This document shows, one piece after another, positions 43,401 through 53,720 of a DNA stretch of 64,000 bases (position 1 is its first letter; every line of letters starts with the position of its first letter). The DNA comes from Odobenus rosmarus divergens. Its lineage: Eukaryota; Chordata; Mammalia; Carnivora; Odobenidae. Location of the stretch: assembly GCF_000321225.1 (NCBI RefSeq), contig NW_004450941.1:809645-873644 (forward strand). Reading direction: 5' to 3'. The notes under the pieces are model-generated. The model had not been told where the DNA came from. It worked only from the letters and a program-made list of their open reading frames with translations, and did not search any database. A program made the position numbers and the translations under genes.

Positions 43401-44399
43401 TATAGATATACACTCAGAAGGAACTGATAGCACTCATCTTTGAGGTAAATTGCCATGAGAGCAATATGGCAAAAGTGAATGAAGTATGTCATTACTGTTC
43501 TAATAAACTTCTCTAGGAGCCCCTTTACAACATATTTAAGCGTGGGGGTGAGGAAAGAATTACTAGAAGGCTTAGCAAAGGAATGGGGCGTGAGAAAGGA
43601 AATGCATTTCTCTAATGGCCAGAAAGAAGTGAACATGTAAGATAGTTCATAGACAGGGATGAAGCTCTAGGAACATCAGAGGTCACGAGCATGTCCAGCA
43701 TCATCATAATGAAGGAGCTGAAATAGGATCCATGACAGAGGTTATCCTTTACTGGTTAAAAGACCAGGTACTGAGGTAAAATGGATTGTCCACGTTTGCA
43801 GTGGGTGATAGAGAGATGAACTCGATCTTAGACCCCCTCTATTTTTTTTCCAGCCTAGTGCTCTTTGAACTAGGTAACTCTCTTTGTTGCACTGAGATGT
43901 TGGTATGCTTAAGCAACAGAAAAGGAAGCCATAAGGCACTCGTAGAAGCTTGGCACTATTAATTATTTTCCTCTACTTTGTTTCATATATTTTTTTCAAG
44001 CTCTATGTCTCTGCTGATAATTATTTCCAGTATGCTAAGTTTATTATTCCTGGGTTTCCCACATAGAAACTCGTTTATGTAAGTGATATTATATACCGTA
44101 TCTTGTGCTTTGTCTTCTTTGTAACTACTGTCATGGGAAAACTGACTTGTATAAAAGAAGACTTATAGATGTTGAGATTACATTTATCATAATTGTTTAA
44201 TTCTAAGAGTGCCCTAGGTAATTTGTAGAACATGTATATGCTGATTTTTTAAAAAGTCAAACATGCATTAAAACCACAATAAATTCACCCAATGCAGTGG
44301 CACAACAACTCCAAGATTGCTTGTTCCTGACGAATATAAATGAACAAATAAAGACATAAACACATCTTATTACTACCGTGACTACTGGTAATCCCTATT
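43401..44399. other. No gene; one possible MIR
   Basis: 43760-43870 may be a reverse MIR (GTGATAGAGAGATGAACTCG, CAGCCTAGTGCTCTTT). Nothing else recognised. Confidence 0.4.
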
Positions 44400-44520
44400 T
44401 AGGAGTTATTCATAATTTTCAAAGCCCTTCTTAAATGTATTTGATTCTCAGAACAGTTGTGGGAAATAGAATCTGTTCTGCTCCAGCCCATTAAATGAAG
44501 ATGAGAGTCCTAGGAATTTA
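44400..44520 (-). mobile_element. MIR-like fragment
   Basis: AAAGCCCTTCTTAAATGTAT, TGATTCTCAGAACAGTTGTG and AAATGAAGATGAGAGTCCTA are a diverged reverse MIR. Confidence 0.4.
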
Positions 44521-44789
44521 GGCGTGAGAGATGTGTAAAATGCTCAGGCACGAGTAGCAGCGTCTGACTCCAGTATTCGTTCAGATTATCTCTTGGCTTT
44601 TGCTCTTATCTCTGCAGCTCTCCGACCTCTTTGTTCTTATGCACTCTCTCTCTCGACCTCTGAATCTGCTTGGCCACTCTACTTGGACTCATGGACAGCT
44701 CTGAGTGAAAAATTCTCCCACCAATATCCCTAGCCTTGAGAAATCCATACCGGCAGAGTTATCCCAGCAGCTGACCCAACAGAGGAGAA

Positions 44790-44945
44790 TAATTCAGGCA
44801 GATATTGTTGCCATTTTACAAATCATGAAACAGAGGTGCAACAAGATTAAGTAAAATTTCAAATGGTGCACGGCTTCTATGCACTGCAGCTGGAATTTGA
44901 TTCCTAGGGATCTCATTCTTTCGGTTTCTCCAAGCCACCTCACTA
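44790..44945 (-). mobile_element. MIR SINE
   Basis: TTGCCATTTTACAAATCATG, AAACAGAGGTGCAACAAGAT and GCAGCTGGAATTTGATTCCT are the reverse MIR core. Confidence 0.75.
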
Positions 44946-45139
44946 ACTGAAGTCTCAAAAAGGAAATTACAGAGGTCATAATTTGGCGGGATTTGTTGGA
45001 GAAAGTACAGGGAGATAACAGTAGAAGGAAGTCAGAAGCGGTCTAGGGCTGGAACCAAGGGCTCAGCCAGAGAGGCTCAGTGAGAAACCCGGGCCCTAGA
45101 GAGATGGCCAGAAATTCAATCTTGAATGGGGACACCCAG

Positions 45140-45215
45140 CTGACATGTGCTGGCATCAGGGTCCCAACGCCATTATGCCTGCCTCCAAAGTCGGTGCTCT
45201 TTCTGCTACATCAGG
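45140..45215 (-). mobile_element. MIR-like fragment
   Basis: CAAAGTCGGTGCTCTTTCTG then CTACATCAGGCTGG matches the reverse 5' part of MIR. Confidence 0.45.
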
Positions 45216-45904
45216 CTGGTGAAACGTGACCAGAGTGACTCAGTCCAGTAGGACTGCATCTATGATAGAGCACCAAGTCCCAGTGGAAAAATGTAGCTCT
45301 AGGTCACAGGCAGACCGATACAGTACCATAAATGATACTTTCTACTGACCATCTGTGGAGGGCCATACTAGATTGTCGTTGGGTGTCTCAAAACTATTTT
45401 CACTCCTTTTCAGGCTCTTTCCTGTACCTTTGGGGCTGGAAGCCTGGAAGCCACTGTTCCTAGATTCTCTTGCCAGAGGATTCTAATTTAGAATCTACCA
45501 ACGGGAGGACTTTGTGAAAGATTTAGAAGGCTGAAGAGAAAGAAAAGCCATTAAGTACTCTTTTCCAAAAGAGGTAGATCACCCATGTTGGTGGTGCAGG
45601 TCACTGAGATCATCAGATATCTTGAAAGCCAGCAGTGGTCCTCCCTGACCTTCACCCTCAAAACCTCCTCCAAACATTCTGTAAGCGTCTAATTCCTAGT
45701 GTTAAATCCCTAGGGTGGGGGCCGGGAGAAATGGGTGAAGGGGGTCAAAAGGTAAAAAGAAAGAAAGAAAAAAACAACGACAAATCCTTTTCCTGATAAA
45801 ATGCCTAGAGTGTTTTTGCTTTTCCTGACTAAATTCTTGCTGATACAAAGACTCTGTGGGCATCTCCTTAGAGTTTTGTACACTTTCTCTCTTTCAGTCA
45901 TCCC
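45216..45904. other. No gene; possible old repeat
   Basis: 45430-45560 (AGATTCTCTTGCCAGAGGAT) may be an old interspersed repeat. An A-rich AAAGAAAGAAAGAAAA run lies near 45756. No coding exon seen. Confidence 0.35.
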
Positions 45905-46075
45905 ATTTAAAGCCTATGACATTGGTGCTATTATTTCCATCTGAGAGATGAAGAAATTGAAGCTCGGAAAGCTTAATTGATTTGCCCCAGGTCACTCAAC
46001 AGATAGATTTCTGAGCCTGGATTCAAATCTGCAGATTATACTCTTTACTACTATACAAAACTGCCCATGCGACTA
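45905..46075 (-). mobile_element. MIR SINE
   Basis: GAGATGAAGAAATTGAAGCT, GATTTGCCCCAGGTCACTCA, AGCCTGGATTCAAATCTGCA and TACTCTTTACTACTATAC: a good reverse MIR. Confidence 0.8.
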
Positions 46076-46949
46076 ACGGCGTGGGTGTGAGCGGCACGGG
46101 AGAGATTATGAGAGCTCTGTAGGAATCCTCACAGGACACGGATTGTTCTCTAGCCGCAGAGGGGCAAAGGGGGTCTTAATCACCCGAGGAGCATTTCAAA
46201 ATTGACTTTTTAAAACTTCATTTCCCTCTTCAACAAGAGCATATCAGAGTCTTCCCCTGGGAGGGGATGGCAGGGAGGGGTTGAAGATGAAAGATTGTGG
46301 AGTGAGCTTTGATTTAAATGTTCTCTAGAAAGTTCTGATACAAAAGTCTGGTTGAAAACCAGGGCCATAGATCTCCCAAGTAGTGAGTTTATACTAGACC
46401 CAGTGATTCTCCACCAGTCCCGCCTCGGGTATGGTGACAATTCAGTAAACTCTGCTCAAGTCTGGTTCAGATGCTGGGCAAGGTTAAGGTTTCAGGTTGA
46501 GAAAATCAGTGACCTGGTCTGAACGAGGCTAATGGTGAAGGATTCTTGCCCAGAAGTTTTTCAATAAATCTTGTTGACATCTTATTTACTCTTGGAAAAG
46601 TGTCTGAGAAGATATGCCTTTGTCTCCTTCCCAGGAAGCACCGAAATCGTCTGAGCAGTAACTGTCATTTTAGTATCGCATTGCAGCAGGAGGAGCGTGG
46701 AAATTCAAGTTACATTTTATTGAATTGAATTGAAAACATTTACCTTTGCAACCTATCTTCACTTTGGTTTCTGCCAGACTTCCGATTCCCTATTAGCAAC
46801 CTGCTTTGTATCCACAAAGCTCTATCTCTTTTTCATAGAGCAGTCTGTTAGGGAACATAAGGGAATTAGAAGAGAATCCCTCTTTGGATTCCTAATCCTG
46901 CTTTTACATATTGCCTCAGACAACAGTATTGCCTCTCATCCTTAAAACA
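46076..46949. other. No recognised feature
   Basis: Open frames of 60-76 codons have no domain I know. No repeat recognised. Confidence 0.45.
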
Positions 46950-47085
46950 CTTCTGTTGATTCATTTATTCAATGCATATCTTATCAAATATTTATTCAGC
47001 CTGTAGTATTATCAGACCCAGTATTAAAATCTGAGGCTACAGCAGTCAACCAAAGAGATCTGGCCCTCAGGAAGTTTTGTGTACT
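46950..47085 (-). mobile_element. L2 3'-end fragment
   Basis: GATTCATTTATTCAATGCAT, AAATATTTATTCAGCCTG, GAGGCTACAGCAGTCAACCA and CTGGCCCTCAGGAAG follow the reverse L2 end. Confidence 0.7.
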
Positions 47086-47163
47086 GTACACGTATGGGGG
47101 TGGCGGGGTGTAGGCATGAGAAGAGGGGGACTTGGAATTCACATGATTTGAACGGGAAAAGTA

Positions 47164-47224
47164 TTGGTTCTAGTCTGATAACGGAGTCTAGTGACTTTGG
47201 TTCTAGTCTGATAAAGGAGTCTAG
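47164..47224 (+). repeat. Two-copy tandem duplication, 33-bp period
   Basis: A 28-bp block beginning TTGGTTCTAGTCTGATAA occurs at 47164-47191 and 47197-47224 with one difference (ACGG against AAGG). Confidence 0.92.
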
Positions 47225-47272
47225 ACTTAACCTGCATAAACATTTAATTCACTTCAAAAGTGTTAATTTATT

Positions 47273-47450
47273 GGGGTGCCTGGGTGGCTCAGTTGGTTAA
47301 GTGTCCGACTCTTGATTTCAGCTCAGGTCATGATCTCAGAGTCATGAGATCAAGCCCCGTGTTGGGCTCCATGCCAGGCATGGAGCCTGTTTAAGATTCT
47401 CTCTCTCCCTCTCCCTCTGCCACTCTCCTCCCCACCCCCCTCTAAAAAGA
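47273..47450 (+). mobile_element. SINEC (second carnivore subfamily)
   Basis: Head GGGGTGCCTGGGTGGCTCAG, then GTGTCCGACTCTTGATTTCA and CCAGGCATGGAGCCTG, and a very short A tail (TCTAAAAAGA). A perfect TGTTAATTTATTG duplication lies at 47261-47273 and 47451-47463. Confidence 0.96.
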
Positions 47451-47463
47451 TGTTAATTTATTG

Positions 47464-47765
47464 AAAATATTTATAGAACATTTACTATGTGCATAGCATT
47501 GCACTAGAAGCTGGCATCAAACAAGATGAGTAAGAATCAGGCCCTGCCCTCCAAGAGTTCAGTCTGGGGTGAGTAACAGTTGGATAAAATAAGACAAAGG
47601 GCAATATACACTCTGATACATAACATACCCACGTCACCAGAGGGGTCAGGGACAACTTGATCTGGGTCGTGAAGGATGAGGAGTTTGGCCAGACAGAGGA
47701 AGAGGAGAGTGCATTCCAGGAGAGGCAAGAGCCTGTGCAAAATCACTGAGGTAGGCTTTAGGATG
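47464..47765 (-). mobile_element. L2 fragment
   Basis: ATAGAACATTTACTATGTGC, AGGCCCTGCCCTCCAAGAGT, GAAGGATGAGGAGTTTGGCC, GTGCATTCCAGGAGAGGCAA and GCCTGTGCAAAATCACTGAG are the reverse L2 order. Confidence 0.75.
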
Positions 47766-47782
47766 AGGTAGGCTTTAAGATG
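47749..47782 (+). repeat. 17-bp tandem duplication
   Basis: GAGGTAGGCTTTAGGAT (47749-47765) is followed directly by GAGGTAGGCTTTAAGAT (47766-47782), one difference. Confidence 0.9.
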
Positions 47783-48344
47783 GTGCTCGCTGCTTGAGCC
47801 CGGATCTCAATCTGCACCATGGTACAAGCATCAGAATTTGGAGAGCTAACCTAGTAGAACTTGACTGAGTGATGACAAGCAACATGACTTTGCCTTTCAT
47901 GACAAAGAAGCTGCCCTGCCCCAGTGTCCCCACCACCACCTGATCTTGAGTGTGAGAGGTCTAGACTATCACCAAGGTGACTTTCCAAACATCCTTTAAT
48001 TTGATCTAACTTTTTTTCCTACATCAGTCCTGGAATCAGGACTGTTCAGGACTCCTCCCTTCACAGGTTCCCTAATGAATTCATGCTCAAACCTCCTATC
48101 ACGTTTTTCCAATGGTGACATTTATAGATTTCACCCATAGATCAGATACTCACCATGATTCTTCTTTAAGAATAGCTCTGCTCTTTGCTCCCTTCCTGAC
48201 AGGGAGTTGACACATTCTTATCCACTTTCTCTTGCTGTGTACTGAGAAGATGGGAGAGCCTTCCAGCCAAAGAACTCAGGAAACTTGGCTAATATTCCCC
48301 CTGGCTGCTAAGCTCCTGTATTCCTCATTAGATTTTCAAATGTG
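47783..48344. other. No recognised feature
   Basis: No gene, RNA or confident repeat seen. Confidence 0.45.
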
Positions 48345-48550
48345 GCGGAAATAGCACTGGACTTCAGGTGAGACAGGTCTGGGTTCAAATATCAGCCCCG
48401 TTCACTGCCTAACTGTGCAACTTTGGGCAGATGAATACCTTAAGATCTTTGAGCTTTAGTTTCCAACTTTGTATAAAAGCGTTGATAACACCTATTACAT
48501 GCAGTTATTGTGAGGGTTGAAATGAGATAACATAAGTTACAGTGCCCTAA
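48345..48550 (+). mobile_element. MIR SINE
   Basis: CAGGTCTGGGTTCAAATATC, GCCTAACTGTGCAACTTTGG, GAGCTTTAGTTTCCAACTTT and TTATTGTGAGGGTTGAAATG, nearly full length. Confidence 0.82.
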
Positions 48551-48669
48551 AATAATTGAATTCAATTACTAATCCATTTTTTCCCATTTTGGTAACTAAT
48601 AATTACTTTAGCTCTCTTCCTAGAAAAATGTCATCCTTGGTAGCTAAATTCATCTATTTGCTCCTAGAA

Positions 48670-48892
48670 CAGGGGTTGGCAACTTTTTTCTGTAGGACCA
48701 TACAGTAAATATTTTCAGCTTTGCAGGCCATATGTTTTCTGTCACAACTTCTCCACCCTGTTGTGAGAGCAAGAAAGCAGCCTATAGACAATACATAAAT
48801 GAATGGGCATGGCTGTGTTCCAATAATACTTTATTTACCAAAAAATGTCTGCAGGGCCATATTGACCTGTGGTCACAGTTCTCTGATCCCTG
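48670..48892 (+). mobile_element. hAT-Charlie MITE with target duplication
   Basis: Left end CAGGGGTTGGCAACTTTTTT and right end CTCTGATCCCTG form the inverted termini. Internal landmarks are AGTAAATATTTTCAGCTTTG, GACAATACATAAATGAATGG and GGCTGTGTTCCAATAATACT. The 8-bp duplication is TCCTAGAA (48662-48669) and TCTTAGAA (48893-48900). No transposase. The 71-codon frame is incidental. Confidence 0.88.
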
Positions 48893-48934
48893 TCTTAGAA
48901 CACAAGAGACAGCATTGCATGGAGAAAAGAAAAT

Positions 48935-49110
48935 AGACTTTTTATAGTCACAGATTTAAATCTTAAATCTATTACCAGCTAGCTGCTCAATCTTTGGCCG
49001 TTTATTTAATCCCCTCCTGTGCCTCAGTTTCTTCATCTGTAGAACATACACAATAATAGTACCCACCTCATAGCAGTCTTAATAGAATTAAAAGAGATAA
49101 CACTCACTCA
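48935..49110 (+). mobile_element. MIR SINE
   Basis: CCAGCTAGCTGCTCAATCTT, TGTGCCTCAGTTTCTTCATC, then AATAATAGTACCCACCTCAT and AGAATTAAAAGAGATAACAC. Confidence 0.85.
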
Positions 49111-49124
49111 GAAATGTGATCCAG

Positions 49125-49334
49125 GGGTGCCAGGGTGGCGCAGTCGGTTAAGTGACGGACTCTTGGTTTTGGTTCAGGTCGTGATCTCGGGGGTCGGGAG
49201 ATGGAGCCTCCCCCCTCCGTGGGGCTCCATGCTCAGGGCGGAGTCTGATTGAAATTCTCCTTCTCCTTTTGCCCCCATACTTGTGCTCGCGCTCTCTCTA
49301 AAATAAATAAATACATCTTAAAAATAAAAAAAGC
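49125..49334 (+). mobile_element. SINEC (carnivore SINE)
   Basis: Head GGGTGCCAGGGTGGCGCAGT, body with CTTGGTTTTGGTTCAGGTCG, tail AAATAAATAAATACATCTTA. A 12-bp duplication with one mismatch (49113-49124 AATGTGATCCAG, 49335-49346 AACGTGATCCAG) bounds it. Confidence 0.95.
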
Positions 49335-49346
49335 AACGTGATCCAG

Positions 49347-49929
49347 AGTCACTGATACATGATCATTTATTTACTTATTTAGGTTTTATTGCATTTGTTG
49401 GTTCCTCCACTCCATTGCTTCCTCTTGCTTCCCTTCCTCATTCACTCATCCTGCTGGCTGTGATCCCACCCATGGAGCCTACGTGGCTTTCCTTCCTGCT
49501 CCCCACATGCAAGCTTAACGTTATTTTTCCTAGAAATTTTAATACCAGAGAAGGGCAATATGTACATTGTTGTGACATATCTGTGTATGGGAGAACAGTA
49601 GATCATATCACTTATGGTCACACAGTATCAAATGTGTTATTTGGAAATACTCCATTGAATTTGGAACAACAATAATCCACTCGATTCAAGAAAAACAGAG
49701 ACCAACAATGCTTCAACTAAATCACTCTCAATTAGTATAAGGTCACCAAGATCACCTATTAATCTAGGTTTCTCTGGATGAATTTGGTCACGTAAATACT
49801 ATTTTAAGAGCCAAATGATAAATTGAGTATAAAGCTCATCAGCATGGTGGCCCAAATTGAATGTAAAACCTTTCAATCCAGTTAAGCTTATGTCCATAGA
49901 CACCCAGTGGGCTAAGGAAAGGAGAATGG
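49347..49929. other. No recognised feature
   Basis: The 86-codon open frame at 49415-49675 has no recognisable domain. No confident repeat. Confidence 0.45.
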
Positions 49930-50165
49930 GAAGCCTGATTTTTATTGAGTATCTGCATGCACCAGGTGATCCGCTAGGATCTTTGTGTATGTTATCTCAT
50001 TTAGCCCTCACACTTAAAAGAGTCTGTCATTAATACCTTAAAGGCGGGGAAGCTGAGACTCAGAGTTGAAAGTCAATTATACATAGCAATATCACATGGT
50101 AAGTAAGCAGTGGAAGTAATAATAAACCCAGGTATGTACCACCATGTACCACACCACTTGCCTTC
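49930..50165 (-). mobile_element. MIR SINE
   Basis: GTTATCTCATTTAGCCCTCA, GGCGGGGAAGCTGAGACTCA and AATATCACATGGTAAGTAAG, followed by the reverse 5' part. Confidence 0.8.
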
Positions 50166-50234
50166 TCATTTTCACTGGCTTGGTCATTTAGTAAAAAAGA
50201 CCAAAATTAATGAATGCCTTGTCGGTCAAAACAG

Positions 50235-51050
50235 TCAAATCAGTCTAAGTATGATGCACGCTCTTCTCTGAAAACTAACAATTATTGCTTTTGCACAGCC
50301 TGGATGTTGAAACCTGTTGTGGATAGATCTATCACAGCTGCTAATGAAATGAATGGGTGAGCCCAGGCATACTGCTTGGGCCAACTTCTCTGGCCTGGGG
50401 AATTCCAAGGGGGCTGGACAAATCAAAAGCATGGCTCCTGGCTGGGTTTGCCAACACTGTTGTTGAACAAACTCAAACTTGTCGCAAGGGAAGCCAATAA
50501 CTCAGGAGAGGAGGGTTTGGAAAAGAGAAAGGGAGAGATTTATTTTGGGTGCTGGCAGCGAGGGGAGGCCGCAGGCTCAAAGCTTAATAACCGACCTCTC
50601 CCCAGCAGGATGGACACCTAGAGTTTTAGAGGAGAGGTTTGTGGGGTACGCGCAAGAGAGCAGGCAGGGAGCGTGTGACTATGAGCAGGGGGTCTGTGTG
50701 TGTTCAGCCCCTGATCGTCAGCAGGGAAGGGGCCGAGTTGGGTGTGGTCTTCAAGACATTCCATTGCCATCAGGGCTTTTCTGGTCTGGTGGTTGGAATG
50801 TTTCGATCATTGTCAATGTCTCAAGAAAGTGCAATAAGAAATAAGCACAATGGGTTTTAGTTCGAGCCTGAGTCAAGTGGTCTTGTCTATTTCTGGTTGT
50901 AACTGTTGGGGTCTATAGTTGAGCAAGAGGGCTCACTAAGAATTGCACTCTGTGAAGTGTCTCTTAAAACATTTTTCTTGTTCCTTAAGCTGTTAGGGTG
51001 GATTAGACTTGGAAGATGTATCCCCAGGTCTCAGAATGTAGCTCCTTGAA
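50235..51050 (-). mobile_element. Possible LTR of an endogenous retrovirus
   Basis: The stretch is GC-richer than its surroundings, with about eight CpG within 50540-50760. A reverse AATAAA lies at 50539-50544 in a GA-rich context. I recall GGTTGGAATGTTTCGATCAT-like sequence from LTR-type repeats. No internal gag, pol or env sequence is visible and the ends are not defined. Frames of 65-121 codons inside are not genes. Confidence 0.35.
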
Positions 51051-52829
51051 GGACTTTTGTCACTTTCTCTGGAGAGTAAATGTGGACACTTGAAAGAAAG
51101 TGACCTCCTCCTGTGGTTTTGTTGCTCAATGAAGGACCCACACCCGCATTTTCCTCAGATCTCTTGGAACTCTACTGGTAACTTCCTGCCTGCTCTACCT
51201 TCTTGCCCCAAGTCTTTCCCAAGAGGAGACGAGTTATGAATAAGTGTTTGATTTGCATGAATAATGTTAGTAAAGTGAAAAGGTGACAAGATGTTATCTT
51301 AAACCTACTTCAATGTGGAAACCACGGGGAAGGGAACTAAAAAAAAAAAATCCAAAATTATCTTAATTTGGAATAATTTTAAAAAGCATTCCTCCTGCAA
51401 GTGTCAGAAAGATTATCATGCTCCTCTTTCCCGTGGGGATGCCCCCTGGCATCTAAATGAAGCTGTGTTTGCAGAAAGGAAAAGGAGAGGTATAATCCCA
51501 GTTAAATAGTGGATCCACAATTGCATATTCTTAGACATACCTGTACTCATAATTATGTGCTAAAAGCCTTTCTTCCTACTGCCTGATTAATCAATATCAG
51601 TCTGGATGGTGGATTCGGAGACTTTTTTTTTTTTTTTTGGTTTGTTTTTGTTTCCCTTTTGCAGCTAATCAAGTGGGTCTACTCTTTGTGCTTATGCCTG
51701 ATTATCGGCTATAACTAATTAGCAATCACCTAAGTGTGACTAGGTGATCGATCGGTGTTACTGAGCATTACAAGCCTCAATTTGCTAAGGTTCTCATAGG
51801 ACTGCAGATACATAATAATTGGTTCTGAAAAGATACCTGCCCTCTGTTTCTCCATTTTACTAGTCAGACTAAACCATACCTGCCTTACATTTGTGGTGAC
51901 CATATAAATAATGAATTTTCATGAAAGTTAGGAAAGGCATTTAATAATTGTTCAAGGAAAGTATAGTATATTAAGAAATGATGCATCCTTTGGAATGAAA
52001 GTATAATTTTTCTTCCTAAGCATATTTTTTTTCACATTCACAGAAGAAATGTTTGTTTTGTCAGTCTGTGGCACCTCCTATCTCAATTATAAATTATTTA
52101 ATCATGTCAATGAGAGGCGATACTTGTGAACAAAAACCATATGGTGACACCATCAGAGACAAACACAAAATGGAATAGAAGCAGTGTACTGTGTTTTCTA
52201 TCTTCACAACTGCCCAAAAGGACTATTACTTCAGGAATAGGCTTTAGAAACCACAGGATGCTAGTTTAAGTGCAGAACAAACAACCAGACAAAAGTGTCA
52301 TAAAGAAAAACACTGTATTTGACCTGAGTTATAAAATTCAGTGCTCAATCCCACTTGGCTTCCTTATTTAGAGATTATCATTTGGGAAACAAATGGCACA
52401 AAAGAAACCTTTGAAAAACATGCAGCCTTTTTTACACTGTAGGCTTATAATTGAATGGAAGCTCGTAATTTCATATCCACGGCACAAAAGTGGGATGATA
52501 TCAACTGCTCAAACAGCTGTGGGTGAGTCCACGTGGAAGATATGGAGAATACATTTTTTTTTTTTTTAAAGAAAATCCCATTTCTCAGAAAGCTGTTTTA
52601 ATGTAGTGAAATTTCCAGAGTAAGGATGTGGTGGCATGAGGTGAGGAACAAAAGCAAACATTCACCTCGAAAACCTAAACCTAGTGCCTACCCCCTGCCA
52701 TGTGTGGGATTCTAGCTCCAAAGAACCAAGAGTTTCACAGTGGGGAGGAGGGTAGAGAAGTAATTTCACAAGCACAGGAGAGAATAAGATACTTGGGATC
52801 AGGTTGAATCCTTGCCTATCTATTTCCTT
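51051..52829. other. Long non-repetitive stretch, no gene called
   Basis: Almost 1.8 kb with no repeat I recognise except A and T runs (51340-51349, 51625-51640, 52555-52567). 51540-52560 contains homeodomain-type motifs (CTAATTAGCA at 51716-51725) and balanced unique sequence, so may be conserved noncoding DNA. Confidence 0.4.
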
Positions 52830-52985
52830 CAAGGTTCCACATACTCTGCTAGGTGCTACGATACAGAGAAGTCCTTATTTTTGGGGGAACTTAGACTCTA
52901 CTGAAACGAGGCAGACATGTAGACATAGCATAGAATGCAGTGTCGCAATGTGCTATATTTGAGACTTTGAGGGACCACCAACAGC
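52830..52985 (-). mobile_element. L2 3'-end fragment
   Basis: TCTGCTAGGTGCTACGATAC, AACTTAGACTCTACTG, then GGCAGACATGTAGACATAGC match the reverse L2 tail. Confidence 0.6.
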
Positions 52986-53299
52986 TACAAAAGGGTCACA
53001 TTCCCCTCCTTACCAAACTCATCCCAATACGTGTCTACCTTTAGAGTGCACAGCGCATTATTCGTGCTCAACAGAGTTTTGGCTTTTTCACTTATGGACC
53101 TTAGAACCAGTTTGGGCTGCACACATGTCTAGCACCTTATGATGATGCCTTGTTTTGTTTTGTTGTTAATGTTTACCAAAAGTAGTTTCATCTTCTACCC
53201 AATTCTTCGGAGCTGAGTTTTAAATAAAATTCTACCCTTAACAAAGAAATACAACCATTAAGTGTTATATAAAATACTGTCCAAAGTAATAGACTGTAA
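52986..53299. other. Nothing recognised
   Basis: Short unique stretch. TTTTGTTTTGTTG near 53152 is simple sequence. Confidence 0.45.
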
Positions 53300-53720
53300 G
53301 TGCTGAGAGGCAGCATATCATACTGGAAAGCAGAAGAACATTGGAATAAAATAAGCTTGGATTTAATTCTAGGTCTGCCACTATCTTGCACTGGGCTATC
53401 GTGCAATACTTTTGTGACAGTTTTCTTGTTTCTTTTTTAAAGATTTTACTTATTTATTTGGGAGAGAGTGAGTGAGAGGGAGCAGGAGAGAGAATCTCAA
53501 GCAGACTCTCCGCTGAGCACAGAGCCCGATGATCCTAGGACCCTGAGATCATGACCTGAGCCGAGACCAAGAGTTGGACACTTCAATGATTGCTCCACCC
53601 AGGTGTCCCTTGTGACAGTTTTCTGCACCTCAGTCCCTCCATCTGTGAAATCATTACAATAAAAGTACCTGGGGTTGTTGAGACCACTGACTGAGTCAAT
53701 GCATGTAAAGTGTTTGGCGA
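53300..53720 (+). mobile_element. MIR SINE split by a SINEC
   Basis: Left part (GCTTGGATTTAATTCTAGGT, CTGCCACTATCTTGCACTGG) ends at 53426 and the right part resumes at 53625 (GCACCTCAGTCCCTCCATCT, GTGAAATCATTACAATAAAA). Together they form a nearly complete MIR. Confidence 0.85.
53427..53609 (-). mobile_element. SINEC inserted in MIR
   Basis: Minus-strand SINE from TTAAAGATTTTACTTATTTA to the head GCTCCACCCAGGTGTCCC. A perfect 15-bp duplication TTGTGACAGTTTTCT lies at 53412-53426 and 53610-53624. The 111-codon open frame crossing it is not a gene. Confidence 0.97.

Noticed and set aside
50376..50860. Overlapping 81-, 121- and 73-codon frames
   Set aside because: They sit in the possible LTR and have low-complexity composition. 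No viral or cellular protein is recognised.
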